Both the position numbers and the translations under genes were made by a program. A DNA stretch of 25,154 nt. Source: an uncultured Bacilli bacterium (GTDB lineage: Bacteria > Bacillota_I > Bacilli_A > RFN20 > CAG-631). Where the stretch lies: NCBI GenBank assembly GCA_934202505.1, contig CAKPXW010000013.1, positions 1 to 25,154 of the forward strand, written 5' to 3'. Of the stretch, positions 8,415 through 14,969 are shown piece after piece; the first letter of the stretch is position 1, and each line of letters begins with the position of its first letter. The notes under the pieces were generated by a model. That model ran no database searches and was not told where the DNA came from. It saw only the letters and a list, made by a program, of their open reading frames with translations.

Positions 8415-9799
8415 TATTTTTTCACCAACTTTGCAATATAGAAACCATCGGAATCATATTCATCAGGAAAAATTTGTTTTTCAAATACTCTTTTCATATC
8501 AGGGTGTTTAGCTAAAAAAGTAGTTATTTGGGAATCATTTTCTTTTTTATTAATTGAACAAGTACTATAAAGAATTTCTCCATCATCTTTAACTAATAAA
8601 TAAGCTTGATCTAATAATTTTTCTTGTAAGGCAACAAGTTCATCTAATTTATCACTTGATAAATCAAAAACAATGTCAGGCTTTCTTCTTATTACTCCAA
8701 GTCCTGAACATGGAGCATCTAATAAAACTTTGTCGAAGGAATGAAGAAGTTTTTCTTTTTTATAAAGTAAAGTAGAGTCATAACATACGCAAGTAACATT
8801 ATTAAGACCTAGTTCTTTAAAATACTTTTCCATTAATTCCACACGATGAGGATAAATATCAATTGATAGTAATTTTCCATTTCCAATTAATTTTGAAATA
8901 TAAGCACTTTTACTTCCAGGAGCTGCACACATATCAATTATTTTATCATTTTCTTTAGGTGATAGCATATCAACGACATATTGAGAAGATTCATCTTGAA
9001 TAGAAATTTCTTTATTTTTAAATTCTACTTCATTTAATAAATCATTACCTACATATATTAAAGAATTTTTAGCAAGTTTTCCTTCGATAAAATTAGGATT
9101 TTTAAGAATTAATTGTTTATCTACATTACATCTTACAGCTAAAGGTGCTTCTTTACTATTGGCAATTAAAATTTGCATGGTTTTATCCATTCCATAATGT
9201 CTTTCCCACATTTTAATTACGAAAACAGGAGTATTATATAAGATGCTTAAATATTCATAATGATTTTTACAATCTTCTTCTTTTAAAGTTAAATTTTGTC
9301 TTGTTGATTCTCTTAAGATAGCATTTACATATTTAGCAACAAATTCACCTTGAACTTTTTTGGCAACTTCAACAGCTTCATTAATAATAGCAAAAGGAGG
9401 CACTTTATCTAAAAAATGTAATTGATATAAGGACATTAAAAGAATAATCTTTGCTTCATCTTTTGGCCTTTTATCGCTTAAATTTTTAATCTCCCAATTT
9501 AATAAATAATCTTTTTGTAAAGTACCATATACAACTTTTGTTAAAAGATTTTTATCTTGAATAGATAAATCCTTTTTTCTAATAATATGGTCAACTTCAA
9601 TATTTACGAAAGCTTTCTTTATATAAATGTTATATAGACATTGGTAAATATAATAACGTACATTTAATTGTTTAAGATTTTCTTTATCTTTTCCTTTTAA
9701 AGTGTCTTTTTTAAAAGATTCCTTTTTTTTATAGTTTTTATTATGCCCATCTTTTTTTGTATAGTTAGGTGTGCTTTTAAAATATTTTTTCTTTTCCAT
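8414..9799 (-). CDS. rsmB: 16S rRNA cytosine-967 C5 methyltransferase RsmB
   Basis: 461 residues, slightly long. An N-terminal extension of about 45 residues is rich in Lys and Asn and looks disordered. Next come a NusB-like RNA-binding domain (about 46-170) and a Rossmann methyltransferase domain (about 260-460). Visible motifs are DMCAAPGSKS (289-298) for SAM binding, DAPCSG with Cys364, and STCSI with Cys414, the two-cysteine arrangement of 5-methylcytosine RNA methyltransferases. It starts three bases after priA. In many Bacillota def and fmt sit between priA and rsmB; here they do not. The basic extension may help rRNA contact, which is inference. Confidence 0.95.
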   Translation of the reverse strand: MEKKKYFKSTPNYTKKDGHNKNYKKKESFKKDTLKGKDKENLKQLNVRYYIYQCLYNIYIKKAFVNIEVDHIIRKKDLSIQDKNLLTKVVYGTLQKDYLLNWEIKNLSDKRPKDEAKIILLMSLYQLHFLDKVPPFAIINEAVEVAKKVQGEFVAKYVNAILRESTRQNLTLKEEDCKNHYEYLSILYNTPVFVIKMWERHYGMDKTMQILIANSKEAPLAVRCNVDKQLILKNPNFIEGKLAKNSLIYVGNDLLNEVEFKNKEISIQDESSQYVVDMLSPKENDKIIDMCAAPGSKSAYISKLIGNGKLLSIDIYPHRVELMEKYFKELGLNNVTCVCYDSTLLYKKEKLLHSFDKVLLDAPCSGLGVIRRKPDIVFDLSSDKLDELVALQEKLLDQAYLLVKDDGEILYSTCSINKKENDSQITTFLAKHPDMKRVFEKQIFPDEYDSDGFYIAKLVKK

Positions 9800-9801
9800 A
9801 A

Positions 9802-11994
9802 TTATAATAATTGATAAGTATCAATATCGTATATGATACTACATTTCCTTTCTAAAATTTCTTTGGCAAATAAGGTATTAACTTCATTTAATTTTTCAAT
9901 ATTCAAATTTCTATTTTTACTTTTTAAAAGAATTCGCATCTTAATTTTGTTATTTTCTTTGAAAACATAAGGTAATGCTGGACCTAATAATTCAAATTCT
10001 TTATATTGTTTTAAATGATAGAATATTTTATCAGCTAAAATACATACTTGATCTGATTTTTCTGACAAAATAGTTATTGAAGAAAGATAAGAAAATGGCG
10101 GATAATTCATCTTATAGCGAAAGTCCATTTCTTTTTTATAAAATTTATCATATTCATGTAAAGAGGCATATTGAATTACATAATGATCAGGTTGATAAGT
10201 TTGGATAATTACTTGGCCAGGTTTATTACCTCTTCCAGCTCTTCCAGCTACTTGTGATAAAAGTTCATAGGTACTTTCATTACTTCTAAAATCAGCAACA
10301 GCTAAAGTCAAATCAGCATTAATAACTCCAACTAAAGTTACATCATGAAAATCAAGACCTTTAGCAACCATTTGTGTTCCAAGTAAAAGATTATAATCTT
10401 CATTTTCAAATTTTTCTAAAATAGCTAAGTGCCCATTTTTTACACTAGTTGTGTCATTGTCCATTCTTAATACTTTAGCTTGAGGATAAAATTTTTCAAT
10501 GACTTCTTCTATTTTTTGTGTTCCACTTCCCATGAAGAGAAAATCATTACTATCACATTTAGGACATTTGTGATCAAATTTCATTTCAAAATTACAATAG
10601 TGACATTTAAATTTATCTCCATTTTTATGGTAACTCATTGAAAGCTCACAATTTGGACATTTAAATATATAGCCACATTTTCTACAAGAAACATAAGGAG
10701 AATAACCTCTACGGTTATGAAGTAATATTATTTTTTCTTTTTTATCTAAACGTCTTTTAATTTCATAATCTAAAGAATAAGAAATTAAATTTGAAAAGTC
10801 AGAGGTTTCTTCACGCATATTTACAATATCAACTTTAGGAAGTGGTTTACTATTTGCTCTTTTAGATAAAGAAAGTAAATGATAAACATTTTTTTGTGCT
10901 CTAGCTTTACTTTCAAAACTTGGAGTAGCACTCCCAAGAAGTACTTTACAATGATGATATTTACTACGCATAATAGCAATTTCTCTTGCATGATAAGCTG
11001 GTGCTTTGTCTTGCTTATAGCTATTTGATTGCTCTTCATCTAAAATAATAATTCCAATATTTTTAAGTGGAGCAAAAATAGCACTTCTTGCACCTATAAC
11101 TACATTGGCTTTTCCATCTTTAATTAAATCATATTGCTTTTGCTTTTCTTTAATAGATAATGATCCATGTAAAACGGCAATATTTGAAAAATGATATTTA
11201 AAACGTTTTATAATCATTGGTGTAAGAGAAATTTCTGGAACTAAGATAATAGCAGTTTTATTTAACGATAAATAATATTTCACAAGTTTAATATAAACTT
11301 CTGTTTTTCCAGATCCAGTAACTCCTTCAAGTAAAAAAATATTATCATTACTTTTTAAAAATTCATCATAACATTTTTGCTGTTCATCGTTTAATATATG
11401 TTCATCAATAGTAGGAGAGTAATCTTTGAAATAATCTTCATTTACAATTTCTTTTTTATAATAAATAGCCTTTGATTCTAAAAGTTTAGTTACAATATGA
11501 GATGGTAACTCCTTTAATAAAATGCCATTATTTTTAACAATTAAATCATATATTTCTTTTTGCCTTTTTGTAAAAGAAAAATCATTATTTAAATTAGGCA
11601 TAACTTTGATTATGGTTTTTTCTTTTACTTTACCAATACTACTTGATGATGGTTTATATGATGGTGGAAGAATTGTTTGCAAACAACCAATTAGAGGAGT
11701 TATATATTCATATTCCATCTTTTTAGCAATTTCAAATAATTCATCATTAATAATTGCTTTGTCATCAATCACATAATTAATTTTTTTATAACGTATGTTA
11801 TCTTTATTACATAAAGAAATATAATCAAGATTAGTATTAGTAATTTCAATAACATAGCCAACAACATTTTTATTATGGAAATTAACATTGACACGATAAC
11901 CAACTTGAATATTTATATTATCATCAATTACATAAGAAAAAGGACGATTTAACGTGGAAATACTATATTCAATAAGAACTTTAACTATTTTCAT
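9802..11994 (-). CDS. priA: Primosomal replication restart helicase PriA
   Basis: 730 residues. PriA recognises stalled forks, unwinds DNA 3'-to-5' and loads the primosome. The 3'-BD (N-terminal) region is about 1-105. The helicase has Walker A GVTGSGKTEVY (224-234), GARSAIF (301-307), motif II as LDEEQ (318-322), GSATPS (354-359) and VAGRAGRG near the C-terminal third. Eight cysteines (437, 440, 446, 449, 464, 467, 477, 480) form the two zinc sites. Motif II is usually DEEH in PriA; here codon 322 (11029-11031, complement TTG) encodes Gln. AAAGGAGG lies 5 bases before the ATG. A hairpin terminator separates the gene from gmk upstream, so it may need readthrough or a promoter inside gmk. Identification is secure. 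Confidence 0.96.
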   Translation of the reverse strand: MKIVKVLIEYSISTLNRPFSYVIDDNINIQVGYRVNVNFHNKNVVGYVIEITNTNLDYISLCNKDNIRYKKINYVIDDKAIINDELFEIAKKMEYEYITPLIGCLQTILPPSYKPSSSSIGKVKEKTIIKVMPNLNNDFSFTKRQKEIYDLIVKNNGILLKELPSHIVTKLLESKAIYYKKEIVNEDYFKDYSPTIDEHILNDEQQKCYDEFLKSNDNIFLLEGVTGSGKTEVYIKLVKYYLSLNKTAIILVPEISLTPMIIKRFKYHFSNIAVLHGSLSIKEKQKQYDLIKDGKANVVIGARSAIFAPLKNIGIIILDEEQSNSYKQDKAPAYHAREIAIMRSKYHHCKVLLGSATPSFESKARAQKNVYHLLSLSKRANSKPLPKVDIVNMREETSDFSNLISYSLDYEIKRRLDKKEKIILLHNRRGYSPYVSCRKCGYIFKCPNCELSMSYHKNGDKFKCHYCNFEMKFDHKCPKCDSNDFLFMGSGTQKIEEVIEKFYPQAKVLRMDNDTTSVKNGHLAILEKFENEDYNLLLGTQMVAKGLDFHDVTLVGVINADLTLAVADFRSNESTYELLSQVAGRAGRGNKPGQVIIQTYQPDHYVIQYASLHEYDKFYKKEMDFRYKMNYPPFSYLSSITILSEKSDQVCILADKIFYHLKQYKEFELLGPALPYVFKENNKIKMRILLKSKNRNLNIEKLNEVNTLFAKEILERKCSIIYDIDTYQLL

Positions 11995-12020
11995 AAAATC
12001 CTCCTTTCTTTTATTAGTTT

Positions 12021-12050
12021 AAAATAAAAAAAGCTACTTTTAGGTAGCTT
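12021..12050 (-). terminator. Intrinsic terminator between gmk and priA
   Basis: On the minus strand AAGCTAC, a 6-base loop and GTAGCTT (12031-12050) are followed at once by a T-tract reading toward 12021. The stem overlaps the gmk TAA. It lies inside an otherwise unbroken operon, so it should lower priA-to-rpe transcription relative to gmk. Confidence 0.72.
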
Positions 12051-12612
12051 AGCGATTCATCTCACTTTTAATTATATCAGCAATTTTTTTGCTAGCATTT
12101 TCTACAATATCATTAGTAACTACAAATTTATAGTTATTAACAAGTTTCATTTCATTTCTAGCTTTTTCTAATCTTTGCTGTACAATTTGCTCGGGTTCAC
12201 TTCGTCTACCACGAATTCTCTTTTCTAGTTCTTCAAAACTAGGTGGCATCATAAATATTGTTATTGCATCAGGACATTTTTTCATTACTTGTTCAGCGCC
12301 TTGTACTTCAATTTCAAGTAATACATTATATCCATCATTTAATAGCTTGTTAACAAAATTTCTTGGAGTTCCATAATAATTTCCTACAAATGAAGCATAT
12401 TCTAACAATTCATCGTCTTCAATGGCTTTTTCAAATCTTTCTTTAGAAACAAAGAAATAATGGACACCATCTATTTCACCATTTCTTGGACTTCTTGTAG
12501 TCATTGAAATAGAATATGCGAGGTGTAAATCTAAATCATTCATTAGTGTCTCTCTAACAGTCCCTTTACCGACACCACTAGGGCCACTTAAAATTATTAA
12601 CTTCCCTTTCAT
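12049..12612 (-). CDS. gmk: Guanylate kinase
   Basis: 187 residues, near the short end for the family. It phosphorylates GMP to GDP with ATP and sets guanine nucleotide supply. Seen are the P-loop SGPSGVGKGT (9-18), SMTTRSPRNGEIDGVHY (36-52) covering the GMP-binding segment, GTPRNF (81-86), VLLEIEVQGA (97-106) and RGRRSEP (134-140) of the lid. The start has AAGGAGG about 8 bases upstream. A sigma-A promoter and a perfect 22-bp palindrome lie just upstream. gmk heads the minus-strand operon, but a terminator at its stop codon makes it partly separate. Identification is secure. Confidence 0.97.
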   Translation of the reverse strand: MKGKLIILSGPSGVGKGTVRETLMNDLDLHLAYSISMTTRSPRNGEIDGVHYFFVSKERFEKAIEDDELLEYASFVGNYYGTPRNFVNKLLNDGYNVLLEIEVQGAEQVMKKCPDAITIFMMPPSFEELEKRIRGRRSEPEQIVQQRLEKARNEMKLVNNYKFVVTNDIVENASKKIADIIKSEMNR

Positions 12613-12632
12613 GAATAATTCCTCCTTGTAGC

Positions 12633-12654
12633 AAATAAAGTAATTACTTTATTT
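12633..12654. repeat. Perfect 22-bp palindrome, possible operator or 5'-UTR hairpin
   Basis: AAATAAAGTAA and its exact reverse complement meet without a spacer at 12643/12644. The palindrome lies 5 bases downstream of the gmk -10 box, that is, across the expected transcription start and early leader, and about 10 bases upstream of the ribosome binding site. The position suits a repressor operator. A zero-spacer palindrome is a poor RNA hairpin, which favours a dimeric DNA-binding protein; this is inference. Confidence 0.5.
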
Positions 12655-12659
12655 TTGTA

Positions 12660-12689
12660 ATTATATCATTTTATTTAATTGTTTTTCAA
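12660..12689 (-). promoter_or_regulatory. Sigma-A promoter of gmk
   Basis: On the minus strand TTGAAA (12684-12689), an 18-base spacer and TATAAT (12660-12665) match the housekeeping consensus at 5/6 and 6/6. The expected start is near 12653, leaving a leader of about 40 bases that contains the palindrome. The -35 box shares base 12684 with the divergent rqcH -35 box. Confidence 0.75.
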
Positions 12690-12707
12690 TAAAAAGATAG
12701 ATATAAT
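12679..12707 (+). promoter_or_regulatory. Sigma-A promoter of rqcH
   Basis: TTGTTT (12679-12684), a 17-base spacer and TATAAT (12702-12707). Transcription should start near 12713-12715, at or inside the ribosome site GGTGAT (12715-12720), giving a leader of about 13 bases before ATG 12727. Its -35 box abuts and shares one base with the gmk -35 box. Confidence 0.75.
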
Positions 12708-12726
12708 GAAAAAGGGTGATTATAAA

Positions 12727-14319
12727 ATGGCATTAGATTATCTTGCATTTGAAAAAATAATAAAACTAATTGGAAATGAAATAGTTTATGGAAAAATTAC
12801 TAAAATTAATCAAATATCAAATGAAGAATTTTTATTTATAATTAGAAATAATAATCAAAATCATAATTTAATAATTTCTACTCATCCTAATATGTCTTAT
12901 ATTAATTTAGCTGTTGAAAAGATTGAAAGCAATCATCAAACAAGTAATCTTTTAATGGTTTTTAGAAAACATTTAGAAAATGGAAAGGTAATCTCTTTTA
13001 ATCAAGTAAACGAAGATAGAATCGTTATTATGGAAGTTGAAAATAAAGATGATTACTATAATGTAAATACAAAAAAAGTGTGCATTGAATTAATAGGAAG
13101 AGCTTCAAATATTATTCTTACTGGAAATGATGATAAAATCATAGATTCTTTAAAAAAGATACCACTTGAATATAGTAACTTAAGGACAATACAACCTAAT
13201 GTAAAATATACAATGCCTGACAAACCTAAAGTAACAAATATACCTTATGACATAGAAAATGAAATGAATTTTTTAAATGTTTCATATGAAGAAATTGTTG
13301 ATAGAATCAAAAAAAGTAATGAAATATTTATTACAAGTAAAGATAATAAAAAAGACTTTCATTTTATTCCTTTTACATACCTTTTGGGAGAGGTTAAGAA
13401 ATATCGATGGAATGAAGGATTAGAAATATTTTTTAAAAATTCATTGCAGGATGAAAGACATCGTCAATATACTTTTAAAATGCAACATCTTGCCAAAAAT
13501 GAAATAAAAAAGAATGAAAAGAAAATAGATAAATTAAAACAAGAATTGCAAGTAAACAAAGATGCAATAATCTATAAAAATTATGGGGATTTATTGCTTA
13601 CATATTGTCAAAATGAAAAGAAATTTGGCAATGAAATCGAGGTTTTTGATGAAGTTGAAAATCAAAAAGTAAAAATAAAAGTTGATCCTTCCCTTGATAT
13701 TTTTAAAAATGCAAATAATTATTATAAGAAATATCAAAAAAGTAAAACTGCAGTCATAAAAATTCAAGAGCAAATTGATATTTGTAATAATTTACTTGAA
13801 TATTTTAATAGTATAAATTATGCTCTTTCTAATGCTTCTTATCAGGTTGCTCAAGAAATTCAAGAGGAACTTTCCTTACAAGGATTTTTAAAGGCACAAA
13901 AGAAAACATATAAGACTAATAAAAAAAGTAAAGCAAAAGAAAAGGTATATCATCCTTTATGTTATTTATACAAAGACATTAAAATATATGTTGGACAAAA
14001 TAATTTACAAAATGAATATTTAACATTTAAAATTGCTGCAAAAAATCATTCATTTTTCCATGTTCAACAAGGCCCAGGAGCACATGTTGTTGTTTCTAGT
14101 GATAATGTTTCCTATGATATTATTAAAGTGGCCGCCAATCTTGCTGCTTATTATTCATCTTTTGCAAAGTCAAGTACTGTAGCCGTAAATTATACTTTAG
14201 TAAAAAATGTAAAAAAAATTCCGGGCGGCAAACCCGGAAAAGTAATTATTAATCAGCAAAAGACGATTTATGTTGATCCATCTTTTGATGAGATTTTAAA
14301 ACTTAAGAAACTTGATTAG
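12727..14319 (+). CDS. rqcH: Rqc2/RqcH homologue (NFACT family), ribosome-associated quality control
   Basis: 530 residues. RqcH binds 50S subunits carrying stalled nascent chains and recruits tRNA-Ala to add C-terminal alanine tails that mark the chain for degradation. It was once called fibronectin-binding protein A. An NFACT-N domain (about 1-215) contains Asp97-Arg98 in NEDRIV, the same numbering as the D97/R98 pair needed for Ala-tailing in Bacillus subtilis RqcH. Helical coiled segments follow (about 250-385), then an NFACT-R domain (about 415-515) with YVGQNNLQNEYLT, PGAHVVV and AANLAAYYSSFA. The ATG at 12727 is chosen over an upstream TTG at 12679 because it has GGTGAT 6 bases before it, aligns with family N-termini, and the TTG lies in the promoter. 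Its 3' end overlaps the convergent cotD-like gene by 17 bases. Confidence 0.94.
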   Translation: MALDYLAFEKIIKLIGNEIVYGKITKINQISNEEFLFIIRNNNQNHNLIISTHPNMSYINLAVEKIESNHQTSNLLMVFRKHLENGKVISFNQVNEDRIVIMEVENKDDYYNVNTKKVCIELIGRASNIILTGNDDKIIDSLKKIPLEYSNLRTIQPNVKYTMPDKPKVTNIPYDIENEMNFLNVSYEEIVDRIKKSNEIFITSKDNKKDFHFIPFTYLLGEVKKYRWNEGLEIFFKNSLQDERHRQYTFKMQHLAKNEIKKNEKKIDKLKQELQVNKDAIIYKNYGDLLLTYCQNEKKFGNEIEVFDEVENQKVKIKVDPSLDIFKNANNYYKKYQKSKTAVIKIQEQIDICNNLLEYFNSINYALSNASYQVAQEIQEELSLQGFLKAQKKTYKTNKKSKAKEKVYHPLCYLYKDIKIYVGQNNLQNEYLTFKIAAKNHSFFHVQQGPGAHVVVSSDNVSYDIIKVAANLAAYYSSFAKSSTVAVNYTLVKNVKKIPGGKPGKVIINQQKTIYVDPSFDEILKLKKLD

Positions 14320-14533
14320 TTTGTTGACCATGACAAATGTTTTCCTCAGATGAAGAGTAAGTTGTTTGATAAACATACTGTGGAACATAATGATTAATAG
14401 TATGTGTTCTAACAGGTATGATTACTGGTTGAGCATAGCAATATGTGCAATGTCTGCAAACTACACGTTCAGGGCAAACAATTGGAGTAACATTACATGG
14501 GCAATAGCAAGATTTCATATTTGAATTGTTCAT
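14303..14533 (-). CDS. cotD: CotD-like spore coat protein
   Basis: 76 residues, rich in Cys, His, Tyr, Pro and Val. The pattern CPCNVTPIVCPERVVCRHCT followed by a QPVI-P segment, HTINHYV and YVYQTTY resembles the CotD inner spore coat family, which has P-I-V-x-P and H-T-x-x-N-H elements and ends variably. CotD-like proteins are structural coat components cross-linked late in sporulation. A strong ribosome site (AGGAGG) precedes the ATG. It lies downstream of two YjcZ-like mini-genes on the same strand, which supports a spore link. The 3' end overlaps rqcH by 17 bases, tail to tail. Assignment rests on motif resemblance in a short, low-complexity protein, so function is likely but not proven. 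Confidence 0.62.
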   Translation of the reverse strand: MNNSNMKSCYCPCNVTPIVCPERVVCRHCTYCYAQPVIIPVRTHTINHYVPQYVYQTTYSSSEENICHGQQTNQVS

Positions 14534-14552
14534 AATAACCTCCTAACATTTT

Positions 14553-14580
14553 AAAAGGACATAAGTCCTTTTTTATTTTA
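14553..14580 (+). terminator. Hairpin with T-tract, probable terminator of rqcH transcription
   Basis: AAAAGGAC, loop ATAA, GTCCTTTT (14553-14572) with the T-rich run continuing to 14580 on the + strand. No terminator is visible right after the rqcH stop, so rqcH transcripts probably run antisense through cotD and stop here. On the minus strand the stem also ends in TTTT and could weakly end the yjcZ transcript. Confidence 0.55.
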
Positions 14581-14676
14581 TTAAACAGCCCACCAAGCGC
14601 CGATAATTACAAGTAAAATAAATAATACAAGGAATAGAGAGAATCCATTTCCACCATTGCAGTTTCCACCGAACAT
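14581..14676 (-). CDS. YjcZ-family sporulation mini-protein (copy 1)
   Basis: 31 residues: a short Gly/Asn N-terminus (MFGGNCNGGNGF) followed by a single hydrophobic segment SLFLVLFILLVIIGAWW and AV. This matches the pattern of YjcZ/YqfX-type small membrane proteins found in spore-formers (Gly-rich start, then FxLIVVLFILLIIVG). The start has an excellent ribosome site AGGAGGTGA 6 bases upstream, and the gene ends TAA. It is downstream of a second copy and upstream of the cotD-like gene on the same strand. The role of this family is poorly known; members are tied to spores or forespore membranes. Codon use and the strong ribosome site support a real gene despite its size. Confidence 0.8.
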   Translation of the reverse strand: MFGGNCNGGNGFSLFLVLFILLVIIGAWWAV

Positions 14677-14714
14677 TCTTTGTCACCTCCTATTAAAAAA
14701 ATTTATATATTAAT

Positions 14715-14855
14715 CTAGTAAAGATAGATAGAACCAATAATTACAAGAAGAATGAATAAAACAAGAATTAACACAAAAGCACTATTGAATCCACTTTGAG
14801 TAGTGCATGGAGTAGTAGTAACATTTTGGCAGCCACATCCACATTGATTGTTCAT
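14715..14855 (-). CDS. YjcZ-family sporulation mini-protein (copy 2, with Cys/Thr-rich head)
   Basis: 46 residues. The N-terminal half (MNNQCGCGCQNVTTTPCTTQ) is rich in Cys and Thr. It is followed by SGFNSAFVLILVLFILLVII and GSIYLY, the same single membrane segment as copy 1 (shared LVLFILLVIIG). AGGAGG lies 6 bases before the ATG and the stop is TAG. The two copies are 38 bases apart and likely cotranscribed, with cotD following. The extra Cys cluster resembles the Cys pattern in the neighbouring CotD-like protein and might allow disulfide cross-linking in the coat; that is inference. Confidence 0.8.
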   Translation of the reverse strand: MNNQCGCGCQNVTTTPCTTQSGFNSAFVLILVLFILLVIIGSIYLY

Positions 14856-14876
14856 ATTAAACCTCCTTTTCTACAA

Positions 14877-14907
14877 TATACTATGATTGAATTAAAAAAA
14901 GTGACAA
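14877..14907 (-). promoter_or_regulatory. Candidate promoter of the yjcZ-yjcZ-cotD cluster
   Basis: On the minus strand CATAGTATA (14877-14885) fits the sporulation sigma-K/E type -10 pattern CATAnnnTA. An upstream TTGTCA (14902-14907), 16 bases from it, could instead serve as a sigma-A -35; the CAC inside this stretch fits only loosely as a sigma-K -35 with a short spacer. The site lies between the HU-gene terminator and the first mini-gene, where a promoter is needed. Confidence 0.35.
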
Positions 14908-14925
14908 AGATAAATTCGTAAACAA

Positions 14926-14953
14926 TAAAAAAAGCACCCCATAATAGAGTGCT
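14926..14953 (-). terminator. Intrinsic terminator of the HU-like gene
   Basis: On the minus strand AGCACTC, a 7-base loop and GGGTGCT (14933-14953, one G-U pair) are followed by seven T. It lies 16 bases downstream of the HU-like stop and isolates it from the yjcZ cluster. Confidence 0.78.
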
Positions 14954-14969
14954 AATAGTAATATAATTA

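Noticed and set aside
11522..11776. + strand reading frame opposite priA (84 residues)
   Set aside because: Antisense to a well-conserved gene, with no family resemblance; the same applies to the small frames at 2363-2605, 3205-3432, 3662-3919, 4745-4927, 7851-8054, 10821-11039, 13591-13773, 17299-17520 and 20863-21060.
12679..12726. Longer rqcH product from the TTG at 12679
   Set aside because: This stretch holds the -35 and -10 boxes, and ATG 12727 has the ribosome site and fits the family N-terminus and the Asp97-Arg98 numbering.
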